DNA of 64,000 bases from Fluoribacter gormanii (lineage in GTDB: Bacteria > Pseudomonadota > Gammaproteobacteria > Legionellales > Legionellaceae): the NCBI RefSeq assembly GCF_900156395.1, contig NZ_FTNL01000015.1, positions 41,567 to 105,566 of the forward strand, given 5' to 3'. This document shows, one piece after another, positions 36,650 to 45,770 of the stretch. Position 1 is the first letter of the stretch; each line of letters begins with the position of its first letter. The notes beneath the pieces were generated by a model that saw only the letters and a list, made by a program, of their open reading frames with translations, ran no database searches and was not told where the DNA came from. Position numbers and translations under genes: made by a program.

Positions 36650-37699
36650 ATGGAAATTTTGCATCCTAACATTCGTTTTAATATTACAGCCGCCTCTCGA
36701 GTTCTTCCTGACGCCCCCCCTATTACCAATCTGGAAATTTTACAAAACTTTCCAAGAACCTCAGAACATTCTTTAGCTTTTTTAGAGAAATTTGCCGAAA
36801 AAATAGGCGAGGAATTTGGTTTTTATTCCCGTTATTGGTGTCATAAACCTTGGGAATCTTTAGATAAATCTCGAGAATTGACTGCTGAATCCTTAGCGAC
36901 TGAGGCGGTACGAAAATTGTTTGCAAACTATACCCCAGCAAAAGTAGATGCTTTTTTACTGGGCTCTACTACCAATAAACGATTTACAGGCTCTCAAGCG
37001 GCAGCAGTTCTTGGGGACTTGGGAATAGATGCTCCTGCTTATGATTTAAAAACTGGTTGTTCGACTTCCTTATCTACGCTTCACCTTGCCTACGCCTTAA
37101 TGACCTTAGGGTACTCTAATGTGATGGTTAGTTGTGCTGAAACTTTATCTAAAGTAATCGATCCTGAAAATGAAAAAACATGGATAGGATTAGGTGATGG
37201 TGCAGCAGCATTGCTCATGGAAAAAAAGGAAACTGGTGCATTCACCGTTGAGAAAACCTTTTTTTCTACGGAAGGAAAATATGTGGAAGCGTTTACCACC
37301 CACGGTGTTTTTCCACCCACCAAAGAACAAATCGATACCGTAGGCTATCACTTAATTGGTGATGAGTCGCTAATGAAAGAACTCGCTTATACTAAATACA
37401 AGCAGATGCTTGCCCATTTGTTACCAACAGAAGAGGATCGAAACGCTATTACCTGGATTATTCCTCATCAAGTAAATCGTAAATTAATTACCGAAATCCT
37501 CCAAGAAAACCAAATGATGAACAAAGCAATTATTTGGGACTCAGATACGATTGGTAATATTGGTGGAGCATCCATTCTCTATTCTCTGGCTAAAGCAATT
37601 GAAGAAAAAATTTTTGATCGATCTGGAAAAATACTGATGATGAGTGTCGGAGGTGGCCTCTCCTATGCAGGACAAGTTCTCCGATTCCACAAGTCATAA
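36650..37699 (+). CDS. 3-oxoacyl-ACP synthase III-like protein (KAS III), first copy
   Basis: 349 residues, thiolase fold. The catalytic triad is intact: C137 in DLKTGCSTS, H273 in IIPHQVNR and N303 in IGNIGGAS. Closing GGG motif SVGGGLSYAG. The N-terminal part differs from FabH (a long FYSRYWCHKPWES insert) and AAAVLGDLGIDAPAYDLKTGC follows the normal order. Primes or joins acyl chains: Claisen condensation of an acyl donor with a malonyl- or acyl-ACP. AAGGT before the ATG. It begins the rightward operon (KAS III, FAAL, AMP ligase, ACP, SDR, KAS III), six bases before the FAAL gene. Confidence 0.88.
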   Translation: MEILHPNIRFNITAASRVLPDAPPITNLEILQNFPRTSEHSLAFLEKFAEKIGEEFGFYSRYWCHKPWESLDKSRELTAESLATEAVRKLFANYTPAKVDAFLLGSTTNKRFTGSQAAAVLGDLGIDAPAYDLKTGCSTSLSTLHLAYALMTLGYSNVMVSCAETLSKVIDPENEKTWIGLGDGAAALLMEKKETGAFTVEKTFFSTEGKYVEAFTTHGVFPPTKEQIDTVGYHLIGDESLMKELAYTKYKQMLAHLLPTEEDRNAITWIIPHQVNRKLITEILQENQMMNKAIIWDSDTIGNIGGASILYSLAKAIEEKIFDRSGKILMMSVGGGLSYAGQVLRFHKS

Positions 37700-37705
37700 G
37701 GGCCG

Positions 37706-39454
37706 ATGATGAATAAAGAGATTTTCAGCTGTGAATCACTGGTTGATGCAATTCGATATAGAGCCCTTCATACCCCAGAGAAAATAAGTTGCACTTTTCT
37801 TAACAGAAACTTAGAAGAAAAAATGACTTTTTTTGAATTGGATGAACGGGCAAGAGCCATTGCAGCACAATTACAAGCCCAAGGAGTAAAACCTGGAGAT
37901 AGAATCTTATTATTATTTTCTCCAGGTCTACCCTTGATTCAGGCTTTTTTTGGCTGTCTTTACGCGAGGTGTATTGCAGTACCTATTTATCCTCCTGCCC
38001 AAGCAAAATTATTGGATAAAGCACATCGCATCATTCAGAATGCACAACCAGTATGTGTGATTATGACGGCCGATCACTTAGTTAAATTTGCCACACTGAA
38101 TAGCAAAGGAAAACCACATCTGGATGAAGTTCCGTGCTTTGCTATAGACAGCATGGAATTACCAATGAGTTCTTTTTGGCAACCGCCTCTTATTCGCGGT
38201 CAAGACATTGCCTTTCTGCAGTACACATCAGGCTCAACGATGCATCCTAAAGGAGTCATGGTCACTCACTGCAATTTACTGGATAATATTCACAAAATAT
38301 ATGCTGCATTTCAGTTAAATGAGGAAACTATTTCCTTCAGTTGGCTCCCTCCCCATCATGATATGGGGTTAATAGGTTATATTTTGACTCCCATCTATGC
38401 GGGGGTACCTACTTATCTCATGTCCCCATTTTCTTTTTTACAAAATCCACTTTCCTGGTTACAAAACATTAGTAAATACCGAGCAACCATAAGCGGTAGC
38501 CCTAATTTCGCTTACGATTATTGTGTAAAACGCATAAAAGAAGAAAAAAAGCAGGGGCTTGATTTAAGCTGCTGGCAAATTGCATCGAATGGGGCCGAAC
38601 CCATTCGAAAAGAAACCTTAGAACATTTTTATCATGCATTTAAAGATTATGGATTTCACAAAGAGGCCTTCTATCCTTGTTATGGTTTGGCTGAAGCTAC
38701 CTTGTTAGTTACAGGAAGTACCCCAGGAACCCCTTATCGCACACTCACTTTGGCTAAAGAACAGTACCAGGATCATCGTGTCCATTTTGCTGCAGAAGCA
38801 AGCCCTCAGAGCCATAGTTTGATTAGTTGCGGCCAGTTTATGCAAACAGTAAAAATTGTAGATCCGGAAACACTTACCCTCTGCGCTAATGACCAAATCG
38901 GTGAAATTTGGGTGCACAGTGCCAGCGTAGCCCAGGGATACTGGCAGCAAAACGAGGAAACACAACATACATTTCATGGCAAAATTTCTGGTGATCCAAG
39001 TAATCAATTGTATTTAAGAACCGGTGATTTAGGGTTTGTGCATGAGGAGGAATTGTATGTGACTGGCCGGATTAAAGATTTGATTATCCTTTATGGTAAA
39101 AATCATTACCCACAAGACATCGAGTACTCTATTCTCCATGCCCCAATACATGAGTCTCTCGGCAAATGTGCAGCGTTTGTCACTCAAAGAGAACATGAAT
39201 ATGAACTGACTGTCATGTGTGAGGTAAAAAACCGTTTTATGTCATCTGAGGAGCAAGATAATTTATTTAATACTATTTTTGAACTGATCTATCAGACCCA
39301 TCAACTCGAAATTCATAATATTATTCTTATTCCACTCAAAGCCATGCCGCATACAACCAGTGGGAAAATTCGTCGAAATTTCTGTCGAAAACACTTATTA
39401 GATACAACGTTACCTATAATCGCCACCTGGCGATTAAACAAGGTGGAGGGTTAA
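37706..39454 (+). CDS. Fatty-acyl-AMP ligase (FAAL)
   Basis: 582 residues. ANL adenylating enzyme that makes acyl-AMP from fatty acid and ATP and hands it to ACP rather than CoA. P-loop YTSGSTMHPKGVMVTH; FAAL signature FSWLPPHHDMGLIGYI and SGSPNFAYDYCVKRI; the A5 YGLAEATLLV; the A7/A8 RTGDLGF and GRIKDLIILYGKNHYPQDIE; catalytic Lys in TTSGKIRR. The extra loop region of FAALs appears between A5 and A8. FAALs usually start lipid chains that PKS or KS enzymes extend. A structurally characterised FAAL is known from Legionella pneumophila, to which this looks related. The next gene starts after 4 bases. Confidence 0.9.
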   Translation: MMNKEIFSCESLVDAIRYRALHTPEKISCTFLNRNLEEKMTFFELDERARAIAAQLQAQGVKPGDRILLLFSPGLPLIQAFFGCLYARCIAVPIYPPAQAKLLDKAHRIIQNAQPVCVIMTADHLVKFATLNSKGKPHLDEVPCFAIDSMELPMSSFWQPPLIRGQDIAFLQYTSGSTMHPKGVMVTHCNLLDNIHKIYAAFQLNEETISFSWLPPHHDMGLIGYILTPIYAGVPTYLMSPFSFLQNPLSWLQNISKYRATISGSPNFAYDYCVKRIKEEKKQGLDLSCWQIASNGAEPIRKETLEHFYHAFKDYGFHKEAFYPCYGLAEATLLVTGSTPGTPYRTLTLAKEQYQDHRVHFAAEASPQSHSLISCGQFMQTVKIVDPETLTLCANDQIGEIWVHSASVAQGYWQQNEETQHTFHGKISGDPSNQLYLRTGDLGFVHEEELYVTGRIKDLIILYGKNHYPQDIEYSILHAPIHESLGKCAAFVTQREHEYELTVMCEVKNRFMSSEEQDNLFNTIFELIYQTHQLEIHNIILIPLKAMPHTTSGKIRRNFCRKHLLDTTLPIIATWRLNKVEG

Positions 39455-39458
39455 GAGC

Positions 39459-40814
39459 ATGCAATTTTTATCTCAAAACACTCCTAATAGAATTGCATTA
39501 ATCATCGAGGATCAGAAATTAAGCTTTGCAGAGCTAGAGACAAATATCCAAAAAATGTCGCTAAAGTTAAAAAAACTACCTCCAGGAATATTGGTTTTAC
39601 ATGCCATACCCCAGCGTTCATTTGTGATTCAATTGTTAGCCGCTTTAAAAATCAGAAAACCTGTTGCACTCTTTGCTGATCAAGAATTGGGGCAGGAAAA
39701 ACGTCATCTTTTAAGTACGAATATGACGGTGAGTGAGCAAGGTGATCTCATAGACATCCAGGAAAACAATCATATCAAACACCACCCGGAGCTTGCTTTA
39801 GTACTCTTTACCTCAGGGAGTACAGGACAAATGAAAGCGGTGCAACTGTCTCTAAAAAATATTACTGCAAATTGTAAGGCAGTGATTAATGCTCTTGAAT
39901 TTTCCAGAATAGACGATCAATTATTATTTTTACCTTTGTCATACTCTTTTGGCCTCCTTGGTCAATTACTTCCTGGATTAATCGCCGGAATAAAGACACG
40001 ACTGATTTCACAATTTACAGATATTAAAACACTCTTAGAAACGCATGCTGTGCCTCAAATGTGGAGCGGTGTTCCCTCTCATTGGGTGGCGATTCATAAA
40101 ATGGCAAGTCTCTTTCCGGAAAGTGCCGCAAAAATAAAAGCGATCGTCTCCGCGGGTGCACCCTTGAGCATTACATTGCGTCATAGTTTGATAAAGACCT
40201 TCCCCAATGCAACAATTTATAATAATTATGGTTTAACAGAAGCAGCTCCACGCGTATTGACTTATTCCAACAAAGATCCATTATTTCTTGAAGATTTTGC
40301 TGGCTATCCAGTAGGCGATTGGCAGATACGGTTGTCAGAAGAAAATGAATTGCTCATTAAAGGGAGCCAACTCATGTTAGGCTATTTGGGGGAAGAAAAA
40401 CAATCCCGAATGCAAGACGGTTGGTTTTTTACTGGGGATTTAGCAGAGCAATTACCCTCCGGTTTGGTAGCAATTAAAGGACGGCAGGATCATATCGTCA
40501 ATATAGGCGGTGAAAAAGTTAATTTAATTGATATAGAACATAAAATTTGCCAAATTGAAGGAGTTAAGGAAGTCATTGTCATCCCTTTAGATGACGAACT
40601 CTATGGTGTCCGTTTACTTGCGTGTTTGGAACAAGATAACTTCAGTGCCACAACCACCGAACAAATGCTTTCCGAACAATTAAAACAACATTTTTTACCC
40701 AGAAAACTTCCAATTACGGTGCAATTATTGAAAAAATTGCCACGGAACCAACATGGAAAGCTTGATAGAAAAACACTACTTTTAAGTCAGAAGGAAAAAA
40801 TCAATGCTCACTGA
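39459..40814 (+). CDS. Second AMP-dependent ligase, compact ANL enzyme
   Basis: 451 residues, shorter than the preceding FAAL. It is an ANL-superfamily enzyme: P-loop LFTSGSTGQMKAVQLS, the A5 YNNYGLTEAAPRVLT, TGDLAEQ and KGRQDHIVNIGGEKVNLIDIE, catalytic Lys in PRNQHGKLDRK. All three core motifs are intact. A GGAGGG stretch precedes the ATG; its end overlaps the ACP gene by 11 bases. Likely it activates a second acid, perhaps an aryl or small branched acid, and loads it onto the adjacent ACP. Presence of two ligases in one operon suggests two different building blocks. Confidence 0.85.
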   Translation: MQFLSQNTPNRIALIIEDQKLSFAELETNIQKMSLKLKKLPPGILVLHAIPQRSFVIQLLAALKIRKPVALFADQELGQEKRHLLSTNMTVSEQGDLIDIQENNHIKHHPELALVLFTSGSTGQMKAVQLSLKNITANCKAVINALEFSRIDDQLLFLPLSYSFGLLGQLLPGLIAGIKTRLISQFTDIKTLLETHAVPQMWSGVPSHWVAIHKMASLFPESAAKIKAIVSAGAPLSITLRHSLIKTFPNATIYNNYGLTEAAPRVLTYSNKDPLFLEDFAGYPVGDWQIRLSEENELLIKGSQLMLGYLGEEKQSRMQDGWFFTGDLAEQLPSGLVAIKGRQDHIVNIGGEKVNLIDIEHKICQIEGVKEVIVIPLDDELYGVRLLACLEQDNFSATTTEQMLSEQLKQHFLPRKLPITVQLLKKLPRNQHGKLDRKTLLLSQKEKINAH

Positions 40815-41037
40815 ACGAATTCGCAATACATTAGTAAAGATTGGACTTGGCAATCTTCCTAAAGATTCATCTGCCTCACTGGAACAAGGAGGCTTAGATA
40901 GTCTAATGTTAGCCTTACTCATCATCGAGTTGGAGCGAGAATTCAAAATTAAGATTCCGGTTATACCCTTAGTAAAAGAACGCTATGAATCAATAGGCAG
41001 TATAGAAAAGCATTTAATCGAGCTGGGGGCAAAATGA
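40804..41037 (+). CDS. Acyl carrier protein 1
   Basis: 77 residues. The 4'-phosphopantetheine attachment site is S33 in QGGLDSLMLALLI, with the expected helix II after it (LELEREFKIKIPV, here IIELEREFKI). It carries the growing acyl chain as a thioester. The gene overlaps the upstream ligase by 11 bases and the SDR gene by 4 bases (ATGA), so the three are tightly coupled. Its size and motif are normal; it is not FabF-operon AcpP, which has a different N-terminus. Confidence 0.9.
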   Translation: MLTERIRNTLVKIGLGNLPKDSSASLEQGGLDSLMLALLIIELEREFKIKIPVIPLVKERYESIGSIEKHLIELGAK

Positions 41038-41789
41038 ATATTTTGATTACCGGCGGCTCATCGGATATCGCTCAAGCGATAGCCAAACGACGGCTGCAAT
41101 TAGGTGATAAAATCATCATCACCAGCTCAAGTAAGGAAAGTTTATACAAAACATTAGAGCATTATAAACAACAAGACATGCAGGTCAGAGGTTTGGTATA
41201 TAATTTTTCCAATCCAGAAGCCAGTAAAGATGAACTGCAAAATCTGCTGCAGGAGCCTTTAGATGGGATTATTCTTAATGCGTTTACGCGTGTCAGCCAA
41301 CTACGTAAATTACATGCATTATCCTATCCTGCATTACGCACCTACATCGATGAGAACTTGCATGGTAATATTTGGTTAATTCATCAATTATTGCCCGCTT
41401 TATTAGCCAATAAATTTGGACGATTGATTCTAATTTCCAGTCTTTCTGCAATTACTGGAACCAGTCGTTATGGTGCTTATTGCGCGACCAAAGCCGCACT
41501 CGAGGGATTGTTTTTAAATCTTGCCGTAGATTACAGCCCCAACAATATTTTATCCAATATTGTGCGTGTCGGTTTGATTAAGACCTCAAGAACCGAGCAA
41601 TTTTGGAAAAGACCTGCCTATCAAGAAAAGATGGCGCAAATTATTCCTCAAGGCATGATGGGAGAAGCAGCACAAGTTGCAGAGGCAACGGATCCTTTAT
41701 TATCCAGAACCTCATTTATGACGGGATCGGTGATTACTGTAAGCGGAGGTTTACCACTCATGCGTTCGGAAGGTCTATTATCATCATGA
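41034..41789 (+). CDS. Short-chain dehydrogenase/reductase (FabG-like)
   Basis: 251 residues with the Rossmann motif NILITGGSSDIAQAIAK (TGGxxxIG variant), the Ser-Tyr-Lys triad: LISSLSAITG (S), then YGAYCATKAALEG (Y...K), and a C-terminal GSVITVSGG end typical of FabG. Likely reduces a 3-oxoacyl-ACP made by a KAS III of this operon. The G-x-G-x-x-G is GGSSDI, a classic NADPH/NADH pocket. It overlaps the ACP gene by four bases and is followed 61 bases later by the second KAS III. Confidence 0.88.
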   Translation: MNILITGGSSDIAQAIAKRRLQLGDKIIITSSSKESLYKTLEHYKQQDMQVRGLVYNFSNPEASKDELQNLLQEPLDGIILNAFTRVSQLRKLHALSYPALRTYIDENLHGNIWLIHQLLPALLANKFGRLILISSLSAITGTSRYGAYCATKAALEGLFLNLAVDYSPNNILSNIVRVGLIKTSRTEQFWKRPAYQEKMAQIIPQGMMGEAAQVAEATDPLLSRTSFMTGSVITVSGGLPLMRSEGLLSS

Positions 41790-41850
41790 ATTGGATTTAT
41801 TCACCACATTTTGAATGCATTGGAAAAAAATCTAGTGGCGAGAGGTTACC

Positions 41851-42861
41851 ATGAATTTACTACGCGCTGAAAAAAATATATACCTCAAAGGCCCATTTAT
41901 TGCATTGCCCGAGAAGGTTATGAGTAATAAAGATGTGCTTGAGTGGATGAATAGCACACAAAGTCCAACACTGGTTAGCTTCTCGACAGGAATTAGAACG
42001 AGACGCTGGGCCAATGAAGATCAGGCCTGTAGTGATTTGGCGGTCCTTGCAGCAGAGCAATTGTTCACGGCGAAACCCGCGGAAAAAAATAAAATAAATC
42101 AAATTATTTTGGCAACTATATCAGGAGATTATCTAGCACCACCAACTAGCCCCTTGGTGCAGCACCGGCTTGGATTACACAATACTGGTGCTTTTGACAT
42201 TGGAGCAGCCTGTGCGGGTTTCGTAGTTGGTTTACATACTAGCGCTGCCCTCACTCAGGCAACCATGGGTTCCATTTTATTAATAGCAAGTGAAATTCGT
42301 TCCAAGTTTTTAAATAAAAATAATTTTGCTACAAGCGTTCTTTTTGGCGATGGAGCCGCTGCTTGTGTGGTGTCCACTGATAAGGAAAATGCAGAGTTTC
42401 GTTTTCTTGCTTCTGCTTTATTTGCTGATGGAGAGGTAAGCGATACGGTATCCACTCCTGCCGGAGGTTCCCGGTTGCCCGCAGCGAATTGCACGAACCC
42501 CGAATTGTTTTACATCACAATTAAAGAAAATACTGCACTATTTATAAAGGCGGTGCATGGTATGGTTGATGGTGCAGAAGAGTTCCTGAAGGCATTAAAC
42601 CTTACTACTGCAGATATCCAATGGCTGGTTCCCCACCAGGGAAATAAAAATTTAGTTTTATCCGTTGCCAAACAATTAGGTTTTCCCGAAGACCGTATCG
42701 TCAAGACCGTAGAAGAAACGGGGAATACTTCAGGTTCAAGTGTAGGCATTGCTCTGGATTATCTCCGCGAACATGCAAACATCAAGGCAAAAGATAAAGT
42801 TTTATTAGTTGCCGCAGGTGGAGGTGGCATTGCTGCTTGCGCTCTTTTGGAAGTCATCTAA
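41851..42861 (+). CDS. 3-oxoacyl-ACP synthase III-like protein (KAS III), second copy
   Basis: 336 residues. Intact triad: C121 in IGAACAGFVVGL, H262 in VPHQGNKN and N292 in ETGNTSGSS. Closer to classical FabH than the first copy (FDIGAACAGF and HQGNK, GDGAAACV). A strong AGAGG before ATG. It may perform a different condensation from the first: one could make the starter unit, the other join or lengthen. Last gene of the rightward arm; 14 bases after the stop lies a copy of the 28-base repeat. Confidence 0.9.
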   Translation: MNLLRAEKNIYLKGPFIALPEKVMSNKDVLEWMNSTQSPTLVSFSTGIRTRRWANEDQACSDLAVLAAEQLFTAKPAEKNKINQIILATISGDYLAPPTSPLVQHRLGLHNTGAFDIGAACAGFVVGLHTSAALTQATMGSILLIASEIRSKFLNKNNFATSVLFGDGAAACVVSTDKENAEFRFLASALFADGEVSDTVSTPAGGSRLPAANCTNPELFYITIKENTALFIKAVHGMVDGAEEFLKALNLTTADIQWLVPHQGNKNLVLSVAKQLGFPEDRIVKTVEETGNTSGSSVGIALDYLREHANIKAKDKVLLVAAGGGGIAACALLEVI

Positions 42862-42875
42862 TGTAATTTATTATC

Positions 42876-42903
42876 GCCTGGATGCATCTTAGTGAAATCC
42901 GGG
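42876..42903 (+). repeat. Dispersed 28-base intergenic repeat, copy 2
   Basis: GCCTGGATGCATCTTAGTGA then AATCCGGG, 28 bases, same length and ends as the copy at 12863-12890. It lies between the convergent KAS III and TPR genes. The flanking GGGCTACGGCTTTGCCCT can also fold. Confidence 0.6.
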
Positions 42904-42927
42904 CTACGGCTTTGCCCTCCCTGCCAG

Positions 42928-44244
42928 TTAAAAGCTCAGGTTCGAATCAAACCAAAATTCGGCCAGTGGTGTTCCTTTATAATGCGCCAAATGAAAATTA
43001 AAAAACTCTTTTGCCGCCTTTTTTTTCTTATTTTGTAATAAACAAAGCAAATAAGTCTGTGCAATGATTTCAGACTGGGCATCACTGCCCCCGATTTCTG
43101 TACGTCTGGAGATACAAGGGGTCATCCAATCATAAGCAGATTGAAAATCATTATTCACAAATGCATGGATCCCTTTACTTAAAGGCAGAATAACTGAAAG
43201 CCATAGTGCTTGGTTATAGCCCTTAGGCAGAGTTTTAGCATACGTTTCAAGCGATACCATAGATTTCTGAACTGCATCTTCCTGACCTAAACGAGCAAGA
43301 CAATATACGTAATGAACTGAATTAAAACCGGTGTAATGCGTAAAAGGATTTTCATCCAAATAATTTGCAACAACTTTAAATTGATCGATCTGCGGCAATC
43401 CTGCCATATCTAGGCGCCATAATAATGAAATAGCATCTATTTGCTCGGTAATGATTTCAGGAGAGATACCAAAAATGACAGGATATAAGTTCATTACCTT
43501 ATCTACTTGGCGTAACGCCAGATAAAATAATGCCAAATGCCAACTGTTATGCCCGCGAAGAAGTGTTGAAATCTGCTCCCAGCTTCCTCGAAACGTTTCT
43601 AAAGCCGCTATCCCTTTTGCACTATTCTTTGTGTTCAGATAGATATGAGCCAGAGTGTGGTGCGCCCAAGGTGTGAGTGGTTCGATGGCCAAAGCCTGCT
43701 CCGCCAAACGGTGCGCGTCTGATATATGGCCAGACAATTCCGCAGCAAAAGAATGCATGGCTAAAAAGTGCGATTCATCTTGATTATGTGCTGCTATCCG
43801 CTCACAAAATTTCAAATAGTTATGACCGTTGTAAGCTTGTCCCGAACAATAAAATAACCATTCAGCAAACTTTGCAGCTAAAGTATCGCGAGGATATAAG
43901 GTCGTTAAAGCTTCTAAAATAGTTAAAGCAGTTTCATACTCCAGATTCATCCAGGCTTTAACTGCTTGATAGGTTAGTTTTTCTCTTAAATTAACTGGAT
44001 ATAATAATTTTTCAGCTTGAACCAAATGTTCTTTTGCTAGAGAGGTGGCTGCATCAGTTTGGCCATAAAGATAAAACGCTGCAGCATAAACCTGGAGAAG
44101 CAAATTATCGGGATTATTTTTGACCGCATCCAAAATCAAATGGGGTTCATTACCCGCGCCCATGACTTGTTGATGGAAATGATTGATGCTTTCTATAACC
44201 AGCAATGACCGAGTCGTTACGGATAAACCACGATTTGTTTCCAT
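42928..44244 (-). CDS. TTC38-like tetratricopeptide repeat protein
   Basis: 438 residues, helical repeats throughout, no signal peptide or membrane helix. Similar in layout to human TTC38 (TPR-like, present also in many bacteria): TLYPRDTLAAKFAEWLFYCSGQ, HAFAAELSG-like SFAAELSGHISDAHRLAEQAL, EPLTPWAHHTLAHIYLN and LLRGHNSWHLALFYL are its hallmark stretches, with His-rich loops. Role is not known in any organism. Start METNRGLSV has a GGGAA site. It converges with the KAS III operon and is divergent from the tail-anchored gene; whether it belongs to the fatty-acyl locus is uncertain. Confidence 0.8.
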   Translation of the reverse strand: METNRGLSVTTRSLLVIESINHFHQQVMGAGNEPHLILDAVKNNPDNLLLQVYAAAFYLYGQTDAATSLAKEHLVQAEKLLYPVNLREKLTYQAVKAWMNLEYETALTILEALTTLYPRDTLAAKFAEWLFYCSGQAYNGHNYLKFCERIAAHNQDESHFLAMHSFAAELSGHISDAHRLAEQALAIEPLTPWAHHTLAHIYLNTKNSAKGIAALETFRGSWEQISTLLRGHNSWHLALFYLALRQVDKVMNLYPVIFGISPEIITEQIDAISLLWRLDMAGLPQIDQFKVVANYLDENPFTHYTGFNSVHYVYCLARLGQEDAVQKSMVSLETYAKTLPKGYNQALWLSVILPLSKGIHAFVNNDFQSAYDWMTPCISRRTEIGGSDAQSEIIAQTYLLCLLQNKKKKAAKEFFNFHLAHYKGTPLAEFWFDSNLSF

Positions 44245-44379
44245 ATTATTCCCGACGAAGATTCGCCATCCTTCTTTTATTATATATCTCTTTAAGGAAA
44301 ATAAGATCTAGTATGATTTATTTGCGTCAATTAAAGTCATCAGATAATCTATCCGCTCAAAATTCAGAATGGAAGAACT

Positions 44380-45333
44380 ATGAAGAGTCAAAAAGAATTA
44401 TTCGAGTTTTTGTGCCAGTTAATCGATATTCAAATTAAAAAATACGTTGCCTTACCTAAAATAGGAATCGGTCCAGATGCTCGTCTTAATGGACAACTTG
44501 TTTTTCAAGAGGTAAATGAGTTGATCGAATTTGCTGGTCAACTTATAGATGAAATGGAAAGCGCAAGTAACGATAAACCTGTTTCTTTCGAACTGTTTTC
44601 CTCAATATTCGAACAAGTTAAATTTTATCTAGAACAAGAACACCTCAGGGGATATGCGGGTTGGCTTCTTGATGAAAACAATATCCACACCCCGCTTATG
44701 GAACGCATAAATGTGCAAATCAAACAATTGAAAGAGATCGCACACTCAGCAAATATTGAATATTCTTCCTCATCAAAACCTGTAACAGAAACACAGCGAC
44801 AAACTGAATATGATAGTGTTGCAATTGCATTTTATATTTTGGATCTCGCTCTAAAAATAGCCGAAAATCCGTCGATAGAATTGGAAGAAAAAAGTTTAAG
44901 ACATGCTCTCCCAATATTAAAACGTAATGCGACTACCCGTTATTGCAAAGAGGAGTTTGCACAACCAATCCGTGAGTTACATCAAAAATGTAGTAATTTT
45001 TTACAACAATTCGAAGATCAAAAAAGCAATACTCTACTGGATAAAGCGAATGCTGGCGTCTATGAAAAAAAACATAGAGAACAATGGAGTAATTTACTTA
45101 AGCGTTATCAAAAAATTGAGCCAAACGCTACATTATTCTGCCCTGAACATGAGTGGTATAAAATTGGTAAATTAAACGATGAAAAAGCAAAACCAAAATC
45201 AGCATATTCTACTCAGAATCTTACATTGTTTAACGGCATAGCTCTAGGCATAGTAGTTGTTGGCATGCTACTTATCTATTTTATGAAGCAGCAGAATAAT
45301 GAAAATCCCCTAAATCCAACTTTGAATCCCTAG
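44380..45333 (+). CDS. Tail-anchored orphan protein
   Basis: 317 residues, mostly soluble and helical, with one hydrophobic segment close to the C-terminus (NGIALGIVVVGMLLIYFM, about residues 288-306) and a short polar tail KQQNNENPLNPTLNP. No known domain is recognised. The protein may be a tail-anchored inner-membrane protein or, given the genus, a host-membrane-directed effector. Several charged patches and CQL/CSN/CPEH cysteines are present but no catalytic motif. ATG is preceded by GGAAG. Monocistronic. Confidence 0.68.
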   Translation: MKSQKELFEFLCQLIDIQIKKYVALPKIGIGPDARLNGQLVFQEVNELIEFAGQLIDEMESASNDKPVSFELFSSIFEQVKFYLEQEHLRGYAGWLLDENNIHTPLMERINVQIKQLKEIAHSANIEYSSSSKPVTETQRQTEYDSVAIAFYILDLALKIAENPSIELEEKSLRHALPILKRNATTRYCKEEFAQPIRELHQKCSNFLQQFEDQKSNTLLDKANAGVYEKKHREQWSNLLKRYQKIEPNATLFCPEHEWYKIGKLNDEKAKPKSAYSTQNLTLFNGIALGIVVVGMLLIYFMKQQNNENPLNPTLNP

Positions 45334-45378
45334 ATGAAACCTAAGGGACAGCCGTTACCCTATTGCTATTTTTCTGTC

Positions 45379-45398
45379 ACTCCCGCGCAGGCGGGAGT
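45379..45398. repeat. Small palindrome ACTCCCGC-GCAG-GCGGGAGT
   Basis: A perfect eight-base inverted repeat with a GCAG loop, in the 197-base gap between convergent genes. Sequences of this type (cactcccgcGnAGgcgggagt) recur between genes in many proteobacteria and are probably REP-like mobile palindromes. A convergent-gene location would also suit a bidirectional terminator, but there is no T-run. Confidence 0.55.
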
Positions 45399-45530
45399 CT
45401 ATTCTAAAAGTAGCGTTGCACCTCTCTCTGGAAAATTTCCCTGAACTTAATGGCAGTGGGCGTAATTCAGTTACATCAGAGAAAATAAAATTGTCACATC
45501 CATGAAAACGGAAATAAAATATAAAACAGA

Positions 45531-45758
45531 TTATGCCTGAGTAAACTCAAATAAATCTTTATAAGTATGAAAATTCATTGCATCTTCTTCAGTCACCGTT
45601 AAATTATATTCTTCACTAAGAATGGCCAGTAACTCTACTATTTTCAATGAGTCTAAATGCAGGTCTTCTATTAATGCAGTATCATCATGAATTTCTTCTG
45701 CTTTAGCGCCTGATAATTTGGATATAATATTTTTTAATTCCGTTTCAGTAATTTTCAT
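45531..45758 (-). CDS. Acyl carrier protein 2
   Basis: 75 residues with the phosphopantetheine site S37 in DLHLDSLKIVEL. Normal ACP length. Starts at ATG 45758; GAGG lies eight bases upstream. The gene begins 12 bases after the stop of the Bcr/CflA exporter, on the same strand, so the exporter and this ACP share an mRNA. It is distinct from ACP 1 in sequence, which suggests a different partner, perhaps the GH3 or acyltransferase step. Confidence 0.85.
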   Translation of the reverse strand: MKITETELKNIISKLSGAKAEEIHDDTALIEDLHLDSLKIVELLAILSEEYNLTVTEEDAMNFHTYKDLFEFTQA

Positions 45759-45770
45759 AAGCAATACCTC

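Noticed and set aside
38705..39007. Reading frame of 100 codons on the minus strand inside the FAAL gene
   Set aside because: It overlaps a gene with all catalytic motifs intact and has no ribosome site or recognisable product.
42930..42945. GGTTCGAATC resembling a tRNA T-loop
   Set aside because: It lies inside the reverse-strand C-terminal codons of the TPR gene, and no acceptor or anticodon arms pair around it.
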